A stretch of DNA of 64,000 bases, taken from positions 4,937,456 to 5,001,455 of the forward strand of contig CM060062.1 in NCBI GenBank assembly GCA_030533445.1. The letters run 5' to 3'. The stretch's first letter is position 1; each line of letters begins with the position of its first letter. Under the pieces are notes generated by a model. It ran no database searches, was not told the origin of the DNA, and was given only the letters and a program-made list of their open reading frames with translations. Positions 63,911 to 64,000 of the stretch are shown one piece after another. Both the position numbers and the translations under genes were made by a program. The DNA is from Cyprinodon diabolis (taxonomy: Eukaryota > Chordata > Actinopteri > Cyprinodontiformes > Cyprinodontidae).

Positions 63911-64000
63911 CTATTTCCTCCTGCTCTCTGCTCTCATCTCTCTCACCTTGTCTCTCCTCAGCCGCACTGACATCATGTTCACTGTTCGGTTCACCGTCGG
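63911..64000 (+). CDS. Possible start of a downstream exon (partial, runs off the window)
   Basis: A 50-base stretch of almost pure C/T (TTTCCTCCTGCTCTCTGCTC and following) ends CTCCTCAG at 63,961, an excellent splice acceptor. The following 39 bases are open in the frame containing ATG at 63,975 (RTDIMFTVRFTV) and are not repeat-like. Base composition is clearly different from the AT-rich surroundings. The product is not recognisable from a dozen codons. If spliced from a 45-nt array module read in the IQRTP frame, the exon would meet TGA at once. Either the ATG is a start codon behind a non-coding 5' leader, or another frame is used. Confidence 0.35.

Overview
The window looks like vertebrate, most probably ray-finned fish, nuclear DNA. 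It is AT-rich, it has GT-AG introns and a polyadenylation signal, and it is full of repeats of kinds familiar from teleosts: CR1/L2-like LINE fragments, a Tc1-like transposon, hAT remnants, minisatellites and TA/TG microsatellites. I see no prokaryotic or viral gene organisation.

Layout: (1) 1-9,012 is a transposon graveyard. A 37-bp minisatellite (1-690) grows out of the 3' tail of a broken minus-strand LINE (to about 1,375). A hAT C-terminal scrap, a dispersed-repeat fragment and a Tc1 relic follow. At 3,418-4,662 (+) lies a compact gene that reads open across five exons with canonical splice sites, giving 256 codons plus stop, and has AATAAA downstream. Next come a CCAAT-rich 97-bp duplication, a 15-bp perfect inverted repeat, and a 5'-truncated LINE (about 5,590-9,012, +) whose 3' microsatellite region is split by a minus-strand Tc1-like element (about 7,688-8,742). 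(2) 9,013-9,831 is mostly unique sequence. It contains a promoter-like cluster (GC boxes, TGATGTCAT, TTTATA) followed by a possible first exon ending in GTAAGT at 9,283. (3) 9,832-63,116 is one uninterrupted tandem array of roughly 395 monomers of about 134-135 bp, all in the same orientation. (4) 63,117-63,870 holds a dispersed repeat and a hAT fragment with a TTF-type zinc-finger remnant. (5) 63,911-64,000 has a long pyrimidine tract, an AG and what looks like the start of an exon running off the window.

The most interesting observation concerns the 53-kb array. Its monomer is laid out like a mini-exon with its intron: a branch-point-like TTTAAC, a pyrimidine-rich stretch, CAG, a 45-nt segment (15 codons, open in one frame in the two main types), then GTAAGT. 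Different monomer families have lost one splice site or the other. Type A keeps both, types B and C have ATAAGT in place of GTAAGT, and type D has CAA in place of the CAG acceptor. The array lies between a promoter/first-exon candidate and a strong acceptor in the same orientation, so it may be an exon-amplification array inside a transcription unit, or a satellite seeded by one exon. Whether it is transcribed or spliced cannot be decided from sequence alone.

The array also has clear higher-order structure. Periods read directly from diagnostic variants are 404, 673, 928, 1,074, 1,197, 1,340, 1,475, 2,402, 2,951 and 4,692 bp. All lie close to whole multiples of the monomer (3, 5, 7, 8, 9, 10, 11, 18, 22 and 35), as expected from repeated unequal exchange. 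I found no long open reading frame, RNA gene or CRISPR array inside it.
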